Positions 8,767-18,315 are shown, numbered from the stretch's first letter. The stretch: DNA of 64,000 bases from JBGPEQ01 sp050180895 (GCA_050180895.1 JBFXDS010000005.1:124001-188000); one strand, 5' to 3'. A program made the numbers and translations. Notes: a model not told the origin generated them from the letters alone.

Positions 8767-9600
8767 ATGCAGGCGGGACGGGGCGTCGTCGGACGGACAG
8801 GCGGGGCGGTGCTGCCGCATGCGATCCTCGTCGCCTTCAGCGCGGCGATCCTGCTGCCGCTGCTGTGGCTGGCGCGCGTCGCCTTCACCGACAAGCTCAC
8901 CGCCTACCGGCTGCCGCCGGAGTGGGTGGCGCTGCGGCCCGACAACTTCATCGAGATCTTCGAGCGCTTCGGCTTCGCGCGCTACTTCCTCAACAGCATG
9001 GTCGCCGCGGTCGGCTCGACCGTGATCTCGCTGCCGCTGGCGACGGCCATGGCCTACGCCTTTGCCCGCTTCGCCACCGGCGGGCTGCCGCTGCGCCTCT
9101 TCGTGCTGGCGAGCCAGATGCTGCCGCCAGTAATCCTGGTGCTGCCGCTCTACACGATCTTCCTGACCGCCGGACTACTCAACAGCTGGACCGGCATCGT
9201 CATCGCCCACTTGACCATCAACATCCCGTTCCTGGCCTGGATGCTGGTGGCCTTCTTCCAGGGCGAAGTGGTGCAATTGGAGCAGGCGGCGCGCGTCGAC
9301 GGCGCCACCCGCTTCCAGGCCTTCTTCCGCATCGCCGTGCCGGTGGCCGCGCCCGGGCTGCTGGCGGCCGGGCTGCTCGCCTTCATCCTGAGCTGGAACG
9401 AATTCCTGTTCGCGCTGCTGCTCACGGGCAAGCCGACAAACACGCTGCCGGTCGGCCTCGCCAGCTTCCAGACGCAGCGCGGGGTGGAGATCGCGCTGCT
9501 CGCGGCCGGCACGCTGGTGTCGATCGTGCCGGTGCTGGCGCTGCTGCCCTTCATGCGCCGCTATCTGATCAAGGGTCTGTCGCTGGGGGCGCTGAAGTGA
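8767..9600 (+). CDS. Sugar ABC transporter permease, MalG/UgpE type
   Basis: A 277-residue membrane protein with six predicted transmembrane segments (for example ILVAFSAAILLPLLWLARVAF and VAAVGSTVISLPLATAMAYAFA). The EAA loop that docks to the ATPase is QAARVDGATRFQAFFRIAVPVAAPG (about residues 176-200). The C-terminus LIKGLSLGALK is characteristic of the MalG branch of CUT1 carbohydrate importers. A strong GGGGAGG ribosome-binding site precedes the ATG. It is the first gene of a four-gene importer operon; having the G-type permease first and the binding protein second is unusual for this class. Confidence 0.92.
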   Translation: MQAGRGVVGRTGGAVLPHAILVAFSAAILLPLLWLARVAFTDKLTAYRLPPEWVALRPDNFIEIFERFGFARYFLNSMVAAVGSTVISLPLATAMAYAFARFATGGLPLRLFVLASQMLPPVILVLPLYTIFLTAGLLNSWTGIVIAHLTINIPFLAWMLVAFFQGEVVQLEQAARVDGATRFQAFFRIAVPVAAPGLLAAGLLAFILSWNEFLFALLLTGKPTNTLPVGLASFQTQRGVEIALLAAGTLVSIVPVLALLPFMRRYLIKGLSLGALK

Positions 9601-9611
9601 GGGAGATGAGC

Positions 9612-9681
9612 GTAGGGGCGAGCGGCGCTCGCCATGTCGATGTTGTGCGGCCGATGGAGGGCGACCGCCGGTCGCCCCTAC
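9612..9681. repeat. Intergenic palindrome, copy A of GTAGGGGCGA family
   Basis: GTAGGGGCGA at 9612-9621 pairs with TCGCCCCTAC at 9672-9681. Each end also carries its own small inverted repeat (GGCGAGCGGCGCTCGCC and GCGACCGCCGGTCGC). It lies between the permease and the binding-protein genes, so the mRNA would fold here. It is the first of several related elements within this operon. Confidence 0.85.
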
Positions 9682-9742
9682 AAGCGCGGTCGTCGAGTCT
9701 GTAGCATGCCGGACACAAAACAAACCAAGGGAGAGAACGCCG

Positions 9743-11023
9743 ATGAGGAAACTATTGCTTGCGACTGCGCTCACCCTGGGCCTCGCGACGACGGCCCGGG
9801 CGGAGACCATACACATCCTGATGGAGACGGTGCCGGACACCACCTACATCCAGGAGCTGCTGCCGGAGTTCAAGACGGCGACCGGGATCGATGTCGAGAT
9901 CGAGGCGATCAGCTACATCGACATGCATTCGAAGCTGGTGCCGCAGCTGGCCTCGCCGGCCGGCGGCTATGATGCCATCGTCGTCGACTTCTACTGGGTG
10001 GCCGAGTTCAGCAAGGCCGGCTGGATGATGCCGCTCGACGAATTGATCGCGCGCGACGGCGTCGACACGTCGGTCTACCTGCCGCCGCTGATGAACCTGG
10101 TCGGCAAGGTGGGCGACGTGACCTACATGCTGCCGTTCTACAACTACTCGATGGGCATCATCTATCGCACCGACCTGCTTGCCGACCCGAAGGAGCAGGA
10201 GGCGTTCAAGGCCAAGTACGGCATGGATCTCAAGGTGCCGGAGAGCTGGGACGAATACCGCAAGCAGGTCGAGTTCTTCTCGCGCGACACCGACGGCGAC
10301 GGCAACCGCGATTTCTTCGGCACCATCAACCAGGGGCAGCGCGGCGACTGCATCTGCATGCAGTGGTCCAACTACCTCTATGCCAACGGCGGCCAGTACC
10401 ACGACGCCAGCTGGAAGGCGACCTTCAACGGGCCGGAGGGGATCAAGGCGGTCGAGGATTTCCGCAACGACATCGCCAAGCACGGGCCGGTCGGCGCCGA
10501 GAGCTTCTGCTTCGACGAGCCCAGCACCATCTTCGCGCAGGGCAAGGCCTACAGCTTCGTCACCTTCAACATCCTGCTCGCCGGCTTCAACGATCCCGCC
10601 AGCTCGAGCGTGGTCGGCAAGGCCGGGATCGCGCCCAACCCGGGTGGCGGCCTCAACGGCGGCTGGGGCTGGGCGATCCCCAACTCGAGCCAGAACAAGG
10701 ACGCGGCCTGGACCTTCATCAAGTGGGTGGAGTCGAAAGACACGGTGAAGAAGCGCACCCTCGCCGGCGGCGCGCCGACGCAAGCCTGGGTGTTCGACGA
10801 TCCCGACGTGGTGGCGAAGCGGCCCGAGATGGAGAAGCTGAAGACGCTGGTGGCCACGGCGCAGGAGTTTCCGACCTTCACCTACACGGTCGACATGGTG
10901 GAGGTGCTGGGCCGCGAGTTGAACCTCGCGGTGACCGGCCAGAAGGACCCGAAGGAGGCGCTCGACCTGGCGGCCGAGGAGTTCAACAAGCTGGCGGCGA
11001 AGGACGGGCTGCTGAAGGAGTAG
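9743..11023 (+). CDS. Sugar ABC transporter substrate-binding protein (MalE/UgpB-like)
   Basis: A 426-residue periplasmic protein with a clean signal peptide MRKLLLATALTLGLATTARA (1-20). The mature part begins ETIHILMETVPDTTYIQELLPEF, the N-terminal lobe of family 1 extracellular binding proteins. YDAIVVDFYWVAEFSKAGWMMPLDELI and GGWGWAIPNSSQNKDAAWTFIKW are standard landmarks. An insertion rich in DTDGDGNRDFFG resembles a calcium-binding loop seen in some CUT1 binding proteins. The substrate is unknown. GGGAGAG precedes the ATG. It would deliver sugar to the two permeases encoded either side of it. Confidence 0.92.
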   Translation: MRKLLLATALTLGLATTARAETIHILMETVPDTTYIQELLPEFKTATGIDVEIEAISYIDMHSKLVPQLASPAGGYDAIVVDFYWVAEFSKAGWMMPLDELIARDGVDTSVYLPPLMNLVGKVGDVTYMLPFYNYSMGIIYRTDLLADPKEQEAFKAKYGMDLKVPESWDEYRKQVEFFSRDTDGDGNRDFFGTINQGQRGDCICMQWSNYLYANGGQYHDASWKATFNGPEGIKAVEDFRNDIAKHGPVGAESFCFDEPSTIFAQGKAYSFVTFNILLAGFNDPASSSVVGKAGIAPNPGGGLNGGWGWAIPNSSQNKDAAWTFIKWVESKDTVKKRTLAGGAPTQAWVFDDPDVVAKRPEMEKLKTLVATAQEFPTFTYTVDMVEVLGRELNLAVTGQKDPKEALDLAAEEFNKLAAKDGLLKE

Positions 11024-11035
11024 GCGTATCAGGAC

Positions 11036-11063
11036 GTAGGGGCGACCGGCCGGTCGCCCCTAC
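11036..11063. repeat. Intergenic palindrome, copy B (perfect 28-bp)
   Basis: A perfect 28-base palindrome whose left half is GTAGGGGCGACCGG. It sits in the 50-base gap between the binding-protein stop and the second permease start, immediately upstream of that start, where it could occlude the ribosome-binding region or terminate part of the transcripts. Confidence 0.92.
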
Positions 11064-11073
11064 ACGCGTTTTC

Positions 11074-11973
11074 ATGTCCGCCGCCGCCGTCCTCTCCGGG
11101 AACGACATCCTCCGCCGGGACCGCCGCTTCGGCTGGCTGCTCACGGCGCCGGGGCTGGCCGTGCTCATGCTGGTGGTGACCGGTCCGCTGCTGCTCGCCA
11201 TCGTCAACAGCGCGTTCGAGTACACGCTGGTCCGGCCGGGCTATCACACCTTCGTCGGCCTCGAGAACTACCGCGGCGCCTTCGCCGAGGCCTATTTCGG
11301 CGAATCGATCTGGGTGACGGTGAAGTTCGTCGTCGCCGTGGTGGTCCTCGAATTCCTGATCGGCTTCACCGTGGCGCTGATGCTGAACGGGGTGACGCGG
11401 TTCAAGAACATCTACTACCCGATCCTGCTGATGCCGCTGCTGATCAATCCGGTGGTGGTGGCGCAGATCTGGCGCATGTTCCTGCATCCGGAGCTCGGCA
11501 TCGTCAACTACCTGATCGGCCTCGCCGGCGTCGCCAAGGTGAACTGGCTGGGCGATCCCTCCATCGCCTTCTGGACCGTGGTGCTCGTCGACATCTGGCA
11601 CCAGGTGTCGTTCATGATCATCCTGCTGCTGGCCGGGCTGTCGGCGCTGCCGCGCGAGCCCTACGAGGCGGCGCGCGTCGATGGCGCCTCGCACCTGCAG
11701 GCGTTCCTCCACATCACCCTGCCGCTGATGCGCCCGGTGATCGCGGTGACCCTGCTGATCCGCCTGATCTTCGCCATCAAGACCTTCGACCTCGTGTTCA
11801 TCATGACGCGCGGCGGGCCGGGCACGGCCACCGACCTCATCAGCTACTTCATCTACCGCTCGGCCTTCTTCGGGCTCGACATCGGCCAGGCCTCGGCCAT
11901 CTCGGTGGTGCTGCTCGTGGTGGTGCTGGCGCTCACGGCCTATCTCTACCGCTACATGCGCTCGCTGACGTGA
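11074..11973 (+). CDS. Sugar ABC transporter permease, MalF/UgpA type
   Basis: A 299-residue protein with six predicted membrane spans, beginning WLLTAPGLAVLMLVVTGPLLLAIV, and a periplasmic loop FVGLENYRGAF typical of the MalF/UgpA branch. The EAA loop is EAARVDGASHLQAFLHITLPLMRP. A longer open frame extends upstream through the binding-protein gene, but it is an out-of-frame shadow there; the ATG at 11074 matches the family N-terminus. No good ribosome-binding site is visible because the palindrome occupies its place, so translation may be weak or coupled. Confidence 0.9.
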   Translation: MSAAAVLSGNDILRRDRRFGWLLTAPGLAVLMLVVTGPLLLAIVNSAFEYTLVRPGYHTFVGLENYRGAFAEAYFGESIWVTVKFVVAVVVLEFLIGFTVALMLNGVTRFKNIYYPILLMPLLINPVVVAQIWRMFLHPELGIVNYLIGLAGVAKVNWLGDPSIAFWTVVLVDIWHQVSFMIILLLAGLSALPREPYEAARVDGASHLQAFLHITLPLMRPVIAVTLLIRLIFAIKTFDLVFIMTRGGPGTATDLISYFIYRSAFFGLDIGQASAISVVLLVVVLALTAYLYRYMRSLT

Positions 11974-12011
11974 AGGAGAGGCCGACGTGTCCATTGTAAA
12001 GGCGGGATGCG

Positions 12012-12115
12012 GCCGTCGTAGGGGCGAGCGGCGCTCGCCCCTGGCGTTTGAGTTGAACCCGCGAGCGATCGCGTCAGCGGCACGACGGGCGAGCGCCGCT
12101 CGCCCCTACGACGGC
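12012..12115. repeat. Intergenic palindromes, copies C and D (29-bp inverted pair)
   Basis: Copy C (12012-12040, containing GTAGGGGCGAGCGGCGCTCG) and copy D (12087-12115) are exact 29-base reverse complements of each other, and each contains its own smaller palindrome. Together they could form either two short hairpins or one long one, in the leader just before the ATPase gene. Confidence 0.9.
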
Positions 12116-12126
12116 AAATAACCTCC

Positions 12127-13236
12127 ATGGCCGATATCAATCTCATCAACGTGAACAAGGTCTATCCGCCGGACGTGAAGGCGGTGGAGGACGTCAACCT
12201 GCATGTCCGGGACGGCGAGTTCATGATCCTGCTCGGGCCGTCGGGCTGCGGAAAATCGACGACCTTGCGCATGATCGCCGGGCTGGAGACCATCACCTCG
12301 GGCGACCTCTATCTCGGCGAAAGTCGGATCAACGACGTCGACCCGCGCGACCGCAACCTGGCGATCGTGTTCCAGAACTATGCGCTCTACCCGCACATGA
12401 CCGTGCGCGCCAACCTCAGCTTCGGCCTCCGGCTGCGGCGGCGGCCGGCGGCCGAGATCGACAAGCGGGTGAAGGAGGTGGCGGGCATGCTCGGCATCGA
12501 GCCGCTGCTGGGGCGCAAGCCGGGCCAGCTCTCCGGCGGCCAGCGTCAGCGCGTCGCGCTCGGCCGCGCCCTGGTGCGCGATCCCGTCGCCTTCCTGTTC
12601 GACGAGCCGCTCTCCAATCTCGACGCCAAGCTGCGGGCGAGCATGCGCACGGAACTGGTGAAGCTGCACCACCAACTCGGCCGCACCATCATCCATGTGA
12701 CGCACGACCAGGTCGAGGCCATGACCATGGGCGAGCGCATCTGCATCATGAAGGACGGCCGCGTCGTGCAGGTGGGGCGGCCGCTCGAGGTCTACCGCAA
12801 CCCGGCGGACACCTTCGTCGCCGGGTTCCTCGCCAGCCCGCCGATGAACCTGCTGGAGGCGCGGCTCGATGCCGACGAGCTGACCGGCATGGTCGCCGTC
12901 CATGGCGGGCTGCGCCTGCCGATCCCACGCGAGTTCGAGGCCGCCTACGCGCCCTATGCCAACAAGCCGATCATCCTCGGCCTGCGGCCGGAGGACATGT
13001 ACGAGGACCCGGTCGTCGGCGGCGCCTCGTTCGACGCCCGCGTGGTGGCGGTGGAAGCGCTCGGCCCGGAGACGGTGCTGGTGGCGGAGATCGCCGGCGG
13101 CAAGGAGATCGCCGCGCGTCTCGGGCGGTCCTTCGGCGCGCGCGTGAACGAGACGCAGCGCCTGCACGTCGATCCGCGGCAACTGCAGCTGTTCGACCCG
13201 GAGACTACTCTGGCCATCCCGCGTCCGCACCTATAG
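12127..13236 (+). CDS. Sugar ABC transporter ATP-binding protein, UgpC/MalK type
   Basis: A 369-residue ATPase. Walker A is GPSGCGKST (about residues 38-46), the Q-loop is VFQNYALYPHMTV, the signature is LSGGQRQR, Walker B is VAFLFDEPLSNLDA, and the switch His is in VTHDQ. The C-terminal third is the TOBE/MalK-type regulatory domain (GLRPEDM). It would energise the importer formed with the two permeases upstream. It begins eleven bases after copy D of the palindrome. Such ATPases are often shared among sugar importers, so it may also serve other systems. Confidence 0.93.
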   Translation: MADINLINVNKVYPPDVKAVEDVNLHVRDGEFMILLGPSGCGKSTTLRMIAGLETITSGDLYLGESRINDVDPRDRNLAIVFQNYALYPHMTVRANLSFGLRLRRRPAAEIDKRVKEVAGMLGIEPLLGRKPGQLSGGQRQRVALGRALVRDPVAFLFDEPLSNLDAKLRASMRTELVKLHHQLGRTIIHVTHDQVEAMTMGERICIMKDGRVVQVGRPLEVYRNPADTFVAGFLASPPMNLLEARLDADELTGMVAVHGGLRLPIPREFEAAYAPYANKPIILGLRPEDMYEDPVVGGASFDARVVAVEALGPETVLVAEIAGGKEIAARLGRSFGARVNETQRLHVDPRQLQLFDPETTLAIPRPHL

Positions 13237-13341
13237 GAGGAGGGCCGCGGCGGCGGCTGCCGCCCTTGCGGCGCGTGGATCGATCGGTTACGGTCCGCGC
13301 GCCCTCGGCCCCGGGCATGGGCGCTGGCAGGACCGGACGAT

Positions 13342-14043
<702 letters not shown>

Positions 14044-14590
14044 ATGAGCCGTGTTTGGGCCGACGTGGACTTCCACCGCGAGGGGAAGCAGACCGCGTTC
14101 TTCTATCTGCCGCAGTCGGTGACGCACTCCGGGTACGGGCATGTGGCAACACCTGTCGCCGTGCTGCGCAACGGCGACGGGCTCGCGGCGCTGCTGACGG
14201 TTGGCAACCACGGCGACGAATACGAGGGCTAGGTGGTGCTGCGCCGCCTGATCCGCGAGCTGGAGCCCTCGCGCATCCGGGGGCGCATCATCGTGGTGAC
14301 GGGCCGCCAACGCACCGGTGACCCCGGCGGGTGTGCGCGTCTCGCCCATCGACGGCCGCAACCTGAACCGCGTCTTTCCCGGCAATCCCGACGGCGCCAA
14401 CGTTCGCCATGGCGCACTACTACGACAGCGTGCTGTTTCCCATGGCGGACGCGGCTCATCGACATCCATTCCGGTGTTACCTCCCTGGACGGACTCCTGC
14501 CGCTCGCCTCGCTGTGCCTGTCGGGCGATGCGGCGGTGGATGCGCGCGCGGGATCTGCTGGCGACCTTCCATGCGCCCGTCCCTTGATCG
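14044..14590 (+). pseudogene. Broken succinylglutamate desuccinylase/aspartoacylase-family gene
   Basis: From the ATG the frame reads MSRVWADVDFHREGK then LTVGNHGDEYEG, the first zinc site (GxHGDE) of the AstE/ASPA carboxypeptidase-like family. An in-frame TAG at 14230 follows, and the same frame resumes VVLRRLIRELEPSRIRGRIIVV. A shifted frame then gives GVRVSPIDGRNLNRVFPGNPDG, the substrate-binding arginine region of the same family. Later fragments (DIHSG, LDGLLPLASL) are in yet other frames and the C-terminus is missing. A nonsense mutation plus frameshifts make this inactive. Intact relatives deacylate N-acyl amino acids. Confidence 0.85.
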
Positions 14591-14833
14591 CATTTTCCCA
14601 GGATAACGGTAGGTTCAATCCGCGACGGCACCGGCCCGCTCTGTCAATTCGGTCTTTGATGTAGATCGTCTACACGCCGCGAACGCAAAAGCGATATGCT
14701 TCGGGAAGGGCAAACGCGCTCGGCGCTGTCATCGGTGCCGAAAAGTTGAACCCCCTATCGGCGTCCAATATTATTACGCGCCGTATCATGGTTGTCCTGA
14801 CTGTAGCCCCAGTGATGAGGAATCCATCACTGC
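14591..14833. other. Non-coding stretch upstream of hairpins
   Basis: The stretch between the broken deacylase gene and the hairpin pair contains no supported gene. It is lower in GC than the flanks of the window. Confidence 0.5.
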
Positions 14834-14876
14834 TGCCTGCAAGTCAGGCACACACCATCGAAGTATGTGCCTGACT
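14834..14876 (-). terminator. Alternative stem-loops downstream of tctC copy 1
   Basis: AGTCAGGCACA (14842-14852) pairs with TGTGCCTGACT (14866-14876), an 11-bp stem with a 13-base loop, placed just past the minus-strand stop of the tctC gene. Its one arm can alternatively pair with TGCCTG at 14834-14839, so two exclusive folds are possible. There is no T-run, so it may protect the mRNA end rather than terminate strongly. Confidence 0.55.
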
Positions 14877-14891
14877 GGATAGCTTGAAAGC

Positions 14892-15872
14892 CTATTGCGG
14901 GATGCTGATCCCGACAGTCTTGATCAACTCAGCATAGGTCTTGATTTCGTTCTGGATGAACTTAGCGAACTCCTCGGGTGAGTTTGCCACCTTCACAGCT
15001 GCGCTCTTCTTCATCAGCTTCTGCATCTCTTCTGCTTCTAAACATTTCGCTATCTCAACTCGAATGGCATCGATGATCTCTGGCGGTGTACCGGCCGGCG
15101 CGACCATGCCATATTCGGCCACGACGTCGAAGCCATCGATCCCGGCGGCCTCGTTCACGGTCGGCACATCCGGCATGGTTTGCAGGCGCTGTGCGCTGGA
15201 GACAGCCAGAACCTTTAAGGCACCAGATTCGATATAAGGGAGCGAGGCAATGCCGCTGCCAAAGAACACCTGTGGTTCCCCGCTCAGCAAAGCCGGCAGC
15301 GCTTCGCCAGTTCCCTTGAAGGGGACGTGTACCATGTCGGTGCCAGTCCGATACTTGAAGAGTTCCATCGCTAGGTGGTCGGGCCCGCCGATGCCCGAGG
15401 AGGCGAAATTTATCACGCCGGGTTTTTCCTTAGCGAGCGCGATCAGCTCCTGAACGTTGTTCACGCCGAGTGAGGGGTGTGCAACCATGACGAAGGCCGC
15501 CGTCGCCATCATCGTGATTGGAGCGAAGTCCCTCTCTGTGTCGTAAGGCAGCGACTTAAATAGCCCCGGGTTGGCCGTGAACGGGTTGGAGACGAAGAGA
15601 AGGTTGTAGCCGTCGGGTGCAGTTCTAGCGACGTGGCTGGTGCCGATCTGGCTGCTTGCACCGGGCCGGTTTTCGACCAGGACTGGCTGGCTCCAATGCT
15701 CCGACATCGATTGTGCGAGTTGTCGCACGAACGTGTCGGAGCCGCCGCCGGCCGCGAATGGCACCGTGATGTGCACTGCGCGCTCGGGATATTCGGCGGA
15801 AGCGTTAGACGGAAAGATTGTCAAGCCAGCGACAAAGGCCAGCGAGAGCAACGTACGGATTGGAAACTTCAT
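14892..15872 (-). CDS. TctC/Bug-family solute-binding protein, copy 1
   Basis: A 326-residue periplasmic receptor for a tripartite tricarboxylate transporter. The signal peptide is MKFPIRTLLSLAFVAGLTIFPSNASA (1-26). The mature start EYPERAVHITVPFAAGGGSDTFVRQLA and VENRPGASSQIGTSHVAR are the hallmark Bug motifs that wrap a carboxylate through water-mediated contacts. GLFKSLPYDTERDFAPIT and DMVHVPFKGTGEALPALLSGE are also canonical. It is closely similar along its whole length to the second TctC at 23249. No membrane subunit is adjacent; TctA and TctB lie about 3.6 kb away. It is transcribed from an operator-bearing promoter at 15971-15999. Confidence 0.95.
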   Translation of the reverse strand: MKFPIRTLLSLAFVAGLTIFPSNASAEYPERAVHITVPFAAGGGSDTFVRQLAQSMSEHWSQPVLVENRPGASSQIGTSHVARTAPDGYNLLFVSNPFTANPGLFKSLPYDTERDFAPITMMATAAFVMVAHPSLGVNNVQELIALAKEKPGVINFASSGIGGPDHLAMELFKYRTGTDMVHVPFKGTGEALPALLSGEPQVFFGSGIASLPYIESGALKVLAVSSAQRLQTMPDVPTVNEAAGIDGFDVVAEYGMVAPAGTPPEIIDAIRVEIAKCLEAEEMQKLMKKSAAVKVANSPEEFAKFIQNEIKTYAELIKTVGISIPQ

Positions 15873-15970
15873 GTGATCCTCCCATTAGAACGTTTTGTGA
15901 GCCGCTTAGATGGAAGCCAAACCAGGTAACAGCTCGCGTTTTATGTTGTAAGCGCGCGCCACTCCATATA

Positions 15971-15999
15971 AAGTATCTCCATATGAAGATACATGTCAA
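15971..15999 (-). promoter_or_regulatory. Promoter and operator of tctC copy 1
   Basis: Read on the minus strand: TTGACA (15999-15994), 17-base spacer, ATACTT (15976-15971). The spacer region holds the near-perfect palindrome GTATCTCCATATGAAGATAC (15973-15992, one mismatched pair). A bound dimer would cover the RNA polymerase site, implying repression. Confidence 0.85.
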
Positions 16000-16127
16000 C
16001 AAGCTGCCTAGCTTCCGAGCCAGCTTGAGTTTTGAGAACAGCTCACGCTAGCTCTTAGAATTGTTTGTTTCTATCTATCGGAATCGAGACCTTCATCCAG
16101 GTTCCCGGGTCGCGCCAGACCGATGCA

Positions 16128-16156
16128 TTGACAACTAGCTTCATAGGAAGATATTT
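16128..16156 (+). promoter_or_regulatory. Promoter and operator of the gentisate-dioxygenase-like gene
   Basis: TTGACA (16128-16133), 17-base spacer, ATATTT (16151-16156). The spacer end carries GCTTCATAGGAAGATA (16138-16153), a slightly degenerate copy of the TCTTCATATGAAGATA operator. Together with the site at 15971 it makes this 377-base region a divergent, co-controlled promoter pair; the rest of the interval shows nothing else. Confidence 0.8.
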
Positions 16157-16249
16157 GAAATTGAAGGACTGGGTCGATGGAAGCTCAATTTTCAGGGCAT
16201 CCTCATTCACGAAACGAGATCGTTTTGATTCGAGGAAGGGCGTACATCG

Positions 16250-17449
16250 GTGGAAGAGCTTTCCAAACTGGAGAATAGCCGCAACGCACGCGCCGTGATG
16301 GAACGGTTGAATGAGGAAGCGAGTAAATTCCACATCTGGCTTCGTACCCAGGCGAACGCCCCGGCGCAGCGGCCTTGGTTCAAGGTCACTGATCTGCAGG
16401 CCGCTGGTCGCATGGCCGAGGGGCGAGTCGGGGCCGCCCAGATCAAGAGTGTGGCCCATCGCTGGCGCTGGTCAGAGATCTCACCATTCCTCGGCCGCAT
16501 CGCCGACGTGGCGAAGAACGCCGACGTGCCTCCGATTGAATTTGCCGACCGACAGCAGTTCCTGTTGACCAATCCAGGGCTGGGCAACCGCTTGCAGATT
16601 GCTGCGACGATTCGCTGCGCGGTTTCGATTTACAATCCCGGTGACCTCGCCCCAGTACACCTGCACACTCCCAATGCCAGCCGCACCATCCTATCGGAGT
16701 TCGGCGGCTATACGAATGTTGAGGGGGAGCGCTGCGAGGCGGCCCGCGGCGATCTCATTCTGACGCCCAACGGCTGCTGGCACGATCATGGTAACGATGG
16801 TGCGCAGCCGGTTGTTTGGGTCGATATCCTCGATTGGCCCCTGATGGAGTTCCTGGACTGCATCTGGCTAGACGGTGACTTCTCAGAGCCGGATGGCAAT
16901 GCCAGCGTGCAACCCACGAAACATCCGCCGGGGTATTCGCGCTCGATCTATGGAACCGGTGGACTGGTTCCCACCTTTGTCAGCCATCGCCGCGGCATTG
17001 GCCATGACGTTACCCCGTACATTCATTTCCGGGGCACCGATATCAGCAATGCTCTGGCGGGACTGCGTCGCGAAAAGGGCAGCCCGTTCGAGGGAGTTGG
17101 TCTCGATTTCGTCAACCCGGTCAATGGGAGTTCGCTGTTTCCGACCCTTGCCTACGGTGCCCAGATGCTAAGGGCCGGCGAGGAGACGGAGTACAAGCGG
17201 GAGACCTCGAATACGGTTTACATCGTACTGGAAGGCAGCGGCCAAACCGAGATCGGCGGGCAAACTTTCGACTGGGAAAGGAACGATATTTTCGTTGCAC
17301 CGAACTTTCTTTGGCGCAAGCATGCGAACGCAGGATCGAAAGATGCCATTCTATACACGATATCCGACCGGCCGCTGATGGAGAAGATCGGCCAGTACCG
17401 CGCGCAGGGGATGTGGAGCGGCGGCACCATCGAACAGTTGTTTGCCTAG
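16250..17449 (+). CDS. Gentisate 1,2-dioxygenase-like bicupin
   Basis: A 399-residue protein with two cupin barrels, the fold of gentisate and 1-hydroxy-2-naphthoate dioxygenases. The first barrel has the Fe(II) ligands in PVHLHTPNASRTILSE (His137, His139) and LTPNGCWHDHGN (His178 or His180). The second barrel (about 305-375, EYKRETSNTVYIVLEGSGQTEIGG) lacks an obvious metal set, as in relatives. It should cleave a 2,5-dihydroxy- or ortho-hydroxy-carboxylated aromatic ring in the cytosol. No fumarylpyruvate hydrolase or maleylpyruvate isomerase is nearby, so the substrate may not be gentisate. The start is GTG after GAGGAAGG. Confidence 0.88.
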   Translation: MEELSKLENSRNARAVMERLNEEASKFHIWLRTQANAPAQRPWFKVTDLQAAGRMAEGRVGAAQIKSVAHRWRWSEISPFLGRIADVAKNADVPPIEFADRQQFLLTNPGLGNRLQIAATIRCAVSIYNPGDLAPVHLHTPNASRTILSEFGGYTNVEGERCEAARGDLILTPNGCWHDHGNDGAQPVVWVDILDWPLMEFLDCIWLDGDFSEPDGNASVQPTKHPPGYSRSIYGTGGLVPTFVSHRRGIGHDVTPYIHFRGTDISNALAGLRREKGSPFEGVGLDFVNPVNGSSLFPTLAYGAQMLRAGEETEYKRETSNTVYIVLEGSGQTEIGGQTFDWERNDIFVAPNFLWRKHANAGSKDAILYTISDRPLMEKIGQYRAQGMWSGGTIEQLFA

Positions 17450-17544
17450 CGGCGGGAACGATCAGAGGCGGGCGGTGGGTTGATCGTCAGGGTAAGCGAG
17501 TCCCGCTTGGTGCACGCACGTGTCGGGCCCTATGCGGGGTAGCC

Positions 17545-18315
17545 ATGGACGAAGTCGAACGGGCCATTCGCGACCTTGTGATTGCGAACCGAATCCTGGC
17601 ACGGGAGAACGTGACGGATGCTTACGGGCATGTCAGCGTTCGACACCCGCGCGATCCGGAGCGCTTCCTGCTATCCTGTTCGCGTAGCCCAGAGCTGGTC
17701 CAGGAAAGCGACATCATGGAGTTCACCTTTGACGGCGCGCCCGTAGGCGGCGGCGATCGTCACCCGTACCTGGAGCGCTTCATTCACGCCGCGATCTATG
17801 AAGCTCGGTCGGATGTCAATGCGGTTCTCCACAGTCACGCTGAAGATGTTCTGCCCTACACTATCGCCAATGCCGAACTGAAGCCTGTCATTCATTCAGG
17901 CAGCGTGATCGGCGCCCATGTCCCGAGATGGGATATCCGGCGCAGGTTCGGTGATACGAACATGCTGGTGAGCAACATTGAGCAGGGTCGGGATATGGCG
18001 CAAGTACTTGCGACCCATCGCGCCGTACTGATGCGCGGCCACGGTTTTACCGGGGCAGGACGTTCGCTAGCGGATGTAGTGCGAATTGGCGTCTATCTGC
18101 CGCGCAATGCCCGGGTGCAGACCATCGGCGCGCGGCTTGGCGAGGTAGAGCCGTTGACACCGGGCGAAATCGAAGCGCGATCCAACTTGTTCAACCCCGA
18201 CAGGATGGAGATGTGGCGCGCCTGGGAATACTGGGCGACGAGGGCGGGCTGCGAAGATCTCCTGGGTCCTCCGCCTACCCGCCCGAGAAGTGATGCTGCC
18301 GCCCAGCCGAGATAG
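17545..18315 (+). CDS. Class II aldolase/adducin-family protein (decarboxylase-like)
   Basis: A 256-residue member of the zinc-dependent class II aldolase family. Zinc ligands are visible in AVLHSHAEDVLP (His96, His98) and RGHGFTGAG. PYLERFIHAAIY supplies the acidic residue (Glu77). Family members include L-fuculose-phosphate aldolase and dihydroxybenzoate-type decarboxylases such as 3,4-dihydroxyphthalate decarboxylase; in this aromatic context the decarboxylase role is the better guess. It follows the dioxygenase gene by about 95 bases and is probably in the same transcript. Upstream extension of the frame is a shadow of the dioxygenase gene. Confidence 0.85.
   Translation: MDEVERAIRDLVIANRILARENVTDAYGHVSVRHPRDPERFLLSCSRSPELVQESDIMEFTFDGAPVGGGDRHPYLERFIHAAIYEARSDVNAVLHSHAEDVLPYTIANAELKPVIHSGSVIGAHVPRWDIRRRFGDTNMLVSNIEQGRDMAQVLATHRAVLMRGHGFTGAGRSLADVVRIGVYLPRNARVQTIGARLGEVEPLTPGEIEARSNLFNPDRMEMWRAWEYWATRAGCEDLLGPPPTRPRSDAAAQPR

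Noticed and set aside
8443..12115. CRISPR array
   Set aside because: The repeats are palindromes at irregular gene junctions, not regularly spaced direct repeats, and no cas gene is present.
16250..18315. A classical gentisate pathway
   Set aside because: No maleylpyruvate isomerase or fumarylpyruvate hydrolase is present in the window, so only a gentisate-dioxygenase-like label is justified.
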